A DNA stretch of 64,000 nt, taken from positions 1-64,000 of the forward strand of contig CBDAPL010000001.1 of assembly GCA_965198495.1 (NCBI GenBank), in the 5' to 3' direction. Both the position numbers and the translations under genes were made by a program. This stretch comes from RH-AL1 sp965198495 (lineage in GTDB: Bacteria > Pseudomonadota > Alphaproteobacteria > Rhizobiales > Beijerinckiaceae). Each line of letters begins with the position of its first letter. The stretch's first letter is position 1. Positions 60,283-64,000 of this stretch are shown here, piece by piece. The notes under the pieces were generated by a model. It was given only the letters and a program-made list of their open reading frames with translations, had not been told where the DNA came from and did not search any database.

Positions 60283-60618
60283 CTAATCACCCTCACCCGG
60301 GGTGGCTGAGAAAAGCTCCAGCTTGCCTTCTCTGCCGTCCATTTCCTTTGCCTCGGAAAGGGCTGGGCGTTTCTTCGTCAGGTTCGGCCAGCTCTTTGCC
60401 ATGTCGAGGTTGAGCTTCAGCCAGGAGTCGAGCCCTTTCCCAGTGTCGGGTTTGATCGCCTCCGCAGGACACTCGGGTTCGCAGACGCCGCAGTCGATAC
60501 ATTCATCGGGGTGGATCACGAGCATGTTCTCGCCCTCGTAGAAGCAATCGACCGGACAAACTTCAACGCAGTCGGTATATTTGCACTTGATGCAGTTCTC
60601 GACCACCACGTACGTCAT
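60283..60618 (-). CDS. fdxA: Ferredoxin FdxA (7Fe-8S type)
   Basis: This 111-residue FdxA is close to Azotobacter ferredoxin I: NCIKCKYTDCVEVCPVDCFY gives the 3Fe-4S/4Fe-4S cysteines and DECIDCGVCEPECPAEAI the second set. An ~50-residue C-terminal extension completes it. It is a low-potential electron carrier, and in Alphaproteobacteria it is typically encoded with carD and an S4-domain protein, as here. Confidence 0.97.
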   Translation of the reverse strand: MTYVVVENCIKCKYTDCVEVCPVDCFYEGENMLVIHPDECIDCGVCEPECPAEAIKPDTGKGLDSWLKLNLDMAKSWPNLTKKRPALSEAKEMDGREGKLELFSATPGEGD

Positions 60619-60721
60619 CTATCGCGATCCTCTCCGACATACGAATCGGCATTCTGAAGGAGATTCATGGCGGTGCTATCCTCTTTGGATAGCGGCCAGC
60701 AATTGCGGCTAGCTAAGCCCT

Positions 60722-61015
60722 TCACGCCTGCAAGGCAAGCACCGGACTTGGCAACCCCGGCTCAAGATCCTGAAAAAGCAGGCGCGCTTCTTCAAAAGGG
60801 CCACGGCGCTCGCCCGTTGCGACGATACGCAGCACGCGCACCTGACGCTCAAGCGCGATCGTCAAAATATCGCGAGGTGCGACAAACCTCGCGGAATTTA
60901 CACACCGCTGAGCATTGACCCGGACGTAACCCGCCTCGATGAGGCGAGATGCCTGGGTACGACTTTTTACCACTCTCGAGAACCAAAGCCACTTATCCAA
61001 GCGCTGCCGGTCCAT
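60722..61015 (-). CDS. S4-domain RNA-binding protein (Hsp15-like)
   Basis: The 97-residue protein begins MDRQRLDKWLWFSRVVKSRT and has the S4 fold through EAGYVRVNAQRCVNSARFVA to LTIALERQVRVLRIVATGER. The family binds stalled 50S subunits or structured RNA (Hsp15 in E. coli). ATG 61015 is preferred over an upstream in-frame ATG at 61063 because it begins the family. It precedes fdxA in the same direction, a conserved alphaproteobacterial pair. Confidence 0.9.
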   Translation of the reverse strand: MDRQRLDKWLWFSRVVKSRTQASRLIEAGYVRVNAQRCVNSARFVAPRDILTIALERQVRVLRIVATGERRGPFEEARLLFQDLEPGLPSPVLALQA

Positions 61016-61080
61016 CGTGCAAAGGTCTCGATCTAAATTCTTGGGCTGTCTCTGCCGGGGCATTCGGCCTTGATGTCTGT

Positions 61081-62349
61081 TTAGCGAGCCTTCCCGCCGC
61101 GAAACAGAACATAGATTCTCTTCAGCGCATCATGCAAGACGACCAAACGTCCTTCCTGCTTAACCGCGCGTGGGAAACCCTTAAGATCGGCGGGGCGAAG
61201 ATCGATGAGCAGATCGGCAACCGGCATGCGCTCGGACCAGATTCGGTCGATCATCGGGTGGTCGGGTACCGCGCAGGAGTCCGTAACCGCGATTGCTTCG
61301 TTCGCCAGCTGGGCGTCGGTAAGTTCTAGGGTGAACTGGACGCCGGGCGATCGGCTGGCGTACGTCTCATCGAATGTGGTCTTCCAGAAGTGCGACCGTC
61401 CGTTGACGGTCAAGATGATGCCCATCGCCACCGCTCGACCATCGATCTCGATAGCGTCGATCCGGCACTTGCCTTCAAGCGCCATCAACCGGGTCATTGT
61501 CCGAGCGAACGTGGCAAGGTTCGGCAAAGCAAGTAAGGCTGTGCCGCAATCACCTTTCCAACCCTTCAGCTCCAGAGCGAGGAAGTGCTCTGTCGCCTTC
61601 GCGATCTCCGCCGACGAGCGCGCACTCGTGTAGCGCCGATCGCCAGCATCGGATAGGCGGCGCCACTGACGCCGCAACTCTTTTCGCCGTTTCGCAGAGC
61701 CGAAATTAAGTGTCGGCGCTATGCTTGTCGTTGGGTGGATAGCGGGCGCCGGAGCGCCGACGCTTTTAAGGATCGCGCGTTCGCGATGGCGATAGGTTGC
61801 AATCTTGAACCCGCTTCGAGAAACCATGGCGTAGAATGCGCCATCGAGAGCGACTCCATGGATCAGCAGGGCGCTCGCGTCGGAAACCTGATCGCCGAGC
61901 CAAGCAAGCATGGCGACGAAAGCGGTCCGACCCATTTCGCGGTCGAGCAGAGGCACGCCGCCAACGGTCTGCTTGTTTGTAAAGCAAGGTACAACCCGCG
62001 CTCCTCCCAGCCATCGACGCGTGCCTAGAGGAAGAAGGCCAATCAGGCGCGCGTCGGCCGAAGGATGCTCTTGCGCCCAAACGAGGAGAAACTCGGGGCG
62101 TCGATGCCGCTCTACATGTTGTATAAGCGGTAGAACAAAGGCCGGTTCAAGGAAGATGTTAGTCTCCATCGAACGCGCCGCGAGATCCCCCCAGGCGACC
62201 AGGTAGCCGGCCATCGTCTGGCTCGAGACACGCTCAACCCTAATGGTCCGGCTGTTCGGCAATTCCGTGCCGCAGGCGACACCTGCGGCGAACTCGACAT
62301 CCTCTTTCGACGGCGTTTCGAAAACGGCTGCATCCCGTGACACGTCCAA
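61081..62349 (-). CDS. CelD/BcsL-type (BioF2-like) GNAT acetyltransferase family protein
   Basis: The 422-residue soluble protein fits the BioF2-like/CelD family: a GNAT-like double domain with NIFLEPAFVLPLIQHVERHR near residue 63, the KELRRQWRRLSDAGDRRYTS region near 228, FLALELKGWKGDCGTALLAL near 263, and AIEIDGRAVAMGIILTVNGR with FWKTTFDETYASRSPGVQF near the C-terminus. Relatives are implicated in acylation during polysaccharide or cellulose biosynthesis, but biochemistry is lacking. A TTG at 62349 seems to start it. It lies between the S4 gene and the CobW gene. Confidence 0.85.
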   Translation of the reverse strand: MDVSRDAAVFETPSKEDVEFAAGVACGTELPNSRTIRVERVSSQTMAGYLVAWGDLAARSMETNIFLEPAFVLPLIQHVERHRRPEFLLVWAQEHPSADARLIGLLPLGTRRWLGGARVVPCFTNKQTVGGVPLLDREMGRTAFVAMLAWLGDQVSDASALLIHGVALDGAFYAMVSRSGFKIATYRHRERAILKSVGAPAPAIHPTTSIAPTLNFGSAKRRKELRRQWRRLSDAGDRRYTSARSSAEIAKATEHFLALELKGWKGDCGTALLALPNLATFARTMTRLMALEGKCRIDAIEIDGRAVAMGIILTVNGRSHFWKTTFDETYASRSPGVQFTLELTDAQLANEAIAVTDSCAVPDHPMIDRIWSERMPVADLLIDLRPADLKGFPRAVKQEGRLVVLHDALKRIYVLFRGGKAR

Positions 62350-62353
62350 GCCG

Positions 62354-62488
62354 TCACCCTCGCGTGGCCCGAACGCCGTCCCGGATCGGAACAGCGAGGC
62401 TTGTCTCCTCGACCACGATGCGCTTGTCCCACAAGATATGGACCAGCTGCTGACGGATCGTTTCAGGGAGCCTGCTTATCGACGGCAT
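62354..62488 (-). CDS. Possible 44-residue protein
   Basis: A 44-codon frame (MPSISRLPETIRQQLVHILW, then DKRIVVEETSLAVPIRDG) lies between the CobW stop and the CelD-like start. Its amphipathic composition resembles a real small protein, but the Shine-Dalgarno is poor and no family was recognised. Confidence 0.3.
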   Translation of the reverse strand: MPSISRLPETIRQQLVHILWDKRIVVEETSLAVPIRDGVRATRG

Positions 62489-62507
62489 GGTTAAGATCAG
62501 ACCGCCG

Positions 62508-63614
62508 TCAGCTTAAAAGTCCGCTACGCTCCCGCACCAAAGGGTTTGGCACCTGGAGGTCCACGCCGTCGATCTGCGGGTCACCCACAGCCGCGCGCCA
62601 AAGCGCCTCCACGAAAGCCGGGTCGAGGTTGTCGAGGATGAAAACTAGTCTCGTCGTGTGATCGCCGTCCGGCCAAGCCTCGAGCCGCCTGATCGGATGC
62701 ATGACGTGCTGAACACCGTGGGCGACGCCTGGGCGCGAAGAATCATCGGAGAGCGCGACGAGACCCTTGAAGCGCAACAGGCGATCTCCGTGCGCGGAAC
62801 GCAGGAGTTCCATGAACAAGGCCAGCGCCATCGGCGATACGGGACGGGAATAACGAAGGCAGAAGGCGCGAATGACGGCATCGTGCCGATCGACATCGCG
62901 AGGGCGGTCATGCTCGTGACGCACATAGGCTTCTGCCGCGAGCCAAGCCGCGACATTGACGCCTCTCGCAGCCGGATCGTAGGCCGATCCCGTCAGCAGC
63001 GCGATGATATCGCCCCCAATCATCGCGGCGTCGAGGATGGGCGCAGCCGGGTTGAGCTCTCGAAGGCGTGCCTCAAGCACCAGTCGGGCTTGATCGTCCT
63101 CGAGAAGATCCGTCTTCGTCAGAAAAATGCGGTCGGCCATGGCGACCTGCTTGACCGCTTCCTTGTGCCGGTCGAGCGTGACGCGGCCAATCAAAGCGTC
63201 GACAAGCGTCACCACGGCGCACAAGCGGAAGCGAAGTCTGAGATAGGGGTGCGCCGTAAGCGTATGGAGCACCGGCGCCGGATCGGCGAGCCCGGTAGTC
63301 TCGATCAGCACGCGCTCGAAGGGCTGAATACGGCCGTTGTCGCGCTTGCGCAGGCTGTCTTCGAGGGCGGCGGTGAGATCGCCGCGAATCGAGCAGCACA
63401 GACAGCCCGATGTCATTACCAACATATCGCCTTCGACCCGCTCGACGAGCAGATGATCAAGGCCAATCGCGCCGAACTCATTGATGAGGACGAGAGTGTT
63501 GGCGAAAGCGGGATCGCGCAGCATGCGGTTGAGGAGCGTGGTCTTGCCTACCCCGAGAAATCCGGTGACGATCGCGAGATCGAACGGTTCAGGCGGACGA
63601 CGGTCGGAGGTCAT
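62508..63614 (-). CDS. CobW/ZNG1-family metal-chaperone GTPase
   Basis: The 368-residue GTPase has the P-loop GFLGVGKTTLLNRML near residue 18. It has the family's metal-binding CxCC in SGCLCCSIRGDLTAALEDSL near 69, ETTGLADPAPVLHTL, the specificity TKTDLLEDDQ, and a C-terminal CobW_C domain (LRFKGLVALSDDSSRPGVAH, HVMHPIRRLEAWPDGDHTTR). Such proteins deliver zinc or other metals to client enzymes. The immediate neighbours, a CelD-like protein and a basic-tailed protein, give no client. The usual zinc-starvation genes are not adjacent. Confidence 0.92.
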   Translation of the reverse strand: MTSDRRPPEPFDLAIVTGFLGVGKTTLLNRMLRDPAFANTLVLINEFGAIGLDHLLVERVEGDMLVMTSGCLCCSIRGDLTAALEDSLRKRDNGRIQPFERVLIETTGLADPAPVLHTLTAHPYLRLRFRLCAVVTLVDALIGRVTLDRHKEAVKQVAMADRIFLTKTDLLEDDQARLVLEARLRELNPAAPILDAAMIGGDIIALLTGSAYDPAARGVNVAAWLAAEAYVRHEHDRPRDVDRHDAVIRAFCLRYSRPVSPMALALFMELLRSAHGDRLLRFKGLVALSDDSSRPGVAHGVQHVMHPIRRLEAWPDGDHTTRLVFILDNLDPAFVEALWRAAVGDPQIDGVDLQVPNPLVRERSGLLS

Positions 63615-63623
63615 GGCAACCGC

Positions 63624-64000
63624 TTACTCGGTGTCCGCCTTGGGTTTGGCGATCGACTCCGCGGAAGCGCCTTTCTTCCTGGCCGATACGCTGGCATATC
63701 GGGAAACGCTTTTTTTTGGCTTGGCATCATCTCCATTGCTGATGGCCATCTTCTTGGAGGGCGCTTTGGCGGCATGCGCTAGCTTTTCGGTCGCGGGCTT
63801 TGCAACCGTATTCTTCTTTACCGAATCGGTGGCGCCGAGATCGTCTTGTTCCTTACCGGCAAGGACCTTTGTGGCGGGAGCCTCTGCCGCAGTCTTGATT
63901 GCGCGGCTTCTTTTCACGCGCGCGAGCTTCGAACGTCCCCGTAAGGGCAAGGCGCTCGGATCGACGCCGAGAACCGATGCTGCGGCACGCGAGGGTTGCG
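63624..64000 (-). CDS. Protein with Lys/Ala-rich tail (5' end outside window)
   Basis: The open frame runs from the window edge (QPSRAAASVLGVDPSALPLR) to a stop at 63624-63626 and shows no start that must be used; TTG at 63950 is optional. The visible ~125 residues end in a long Lys/Ala/Ser-rich, probably disordered tail (AKAPSKKMAISNGDDAKPKK). It is the C-terminus of a larger protein whose identity cannot be told. In relatives an SUV3-like helicase often lies near the S4-fdxA-carD cluster, so that is one guess without sequence support here. Confidence 0.6.
   Translation of the reverse strand, partial: QPSRAAASVLGVDPSALPLRGRSKLARVKRSRAIKTAAEAPATKVLAGKEQDDLGATDSVKKNTVAKPATEKLAHAAKAPSKKMAISNGDDAKPKKSVSRYASVSARKKGASAESIAKPKADTE

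Overview
The window is a 64 kb chromosomal segment of a GC-rich alphaproteobacterium, most likely order Hyphomicrobiales (Rhizobiales). This is inferred from the high-GC codon use, the S4 protein / FdxA / CarD cluster, the zapA / DUF4164 / gap-pgk arrangement, a fused urease gamma-beta subunit and a Hint_2 secreted protein with a nearby relic. I could not compute exact base composition or search databases, so family names rest on motifs and family knowledge. No rRNA, tRNA, CRISPR array, complete insertion sequence or prophage was recognised.

Left part (1-25 kb), largely accessory. It opens with the 5' portion of a beta-helix/Hint_2 secreted protein, a free-standing acyl-adenylating enzyme, and a scar where the 3' halves of two once-divergent genes are joined. 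A PAS-LuxR regulator follows, then a minus-strand envelope and stress cluster (PDZ protein, YidB-like, GlsB/YeaQ-like, two DUF2382 proteins, a five-segment membrane protein). Next come an MFS transporter, cytochrome b561, a methyltransferase, two tandem L,D-transpeptidases with a small secreted protein and a TerB-like protein, an SDR, rph and rdgB, a HAD dehalogenase, and selD divergent from a PhnCDE-like ABC importer.

Middle part (25-45 kb). A CDP-sugar cassette (rfbF, rfbG, 3,5-epimerase, C-methyltransferase, NAD-dependent reductase) appears sufficient for a branched CDP-6-deoxyhexose. It is followed by a Tat-type dienelactone hydrolase, Kup, three small genes, an orphan thioesterase, a DUF992 protein and a urease cluster (ureD, ureAB, ureC, ureE, ureF, ureG). 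The urease cluster is interrupted by a SpoT-like HD hydrolase, a glycosyltransferase and a REP-like inverted-repeat region.

Right part (45-64 kb), mostly housekeeping and apparently a little less extreme in third-position GC. It holds class I FBP aldolase, O-antigen-ligase-like and GT2 membrane proteins, ppa, zapA/DUF4164, gap-pgk, a PHA-system protein, molbindin, an LhgO-like oxidase, grpE, alkB (one-base frameshift) with a response regulator, gpmA, dapB, a CarD regulator with a long N-terminal extension, fdxA, an S4 protein, a CelD-like acetyltransferase, a CobW GTPase and a basic-tailed partial protein.

The best candidates for under-described biology are the C-methylated CDP-sugar cassette, the selD/PhnCDE-like pair, the extended CarD, the interrupted urease locus and the double gene-truncation scar.
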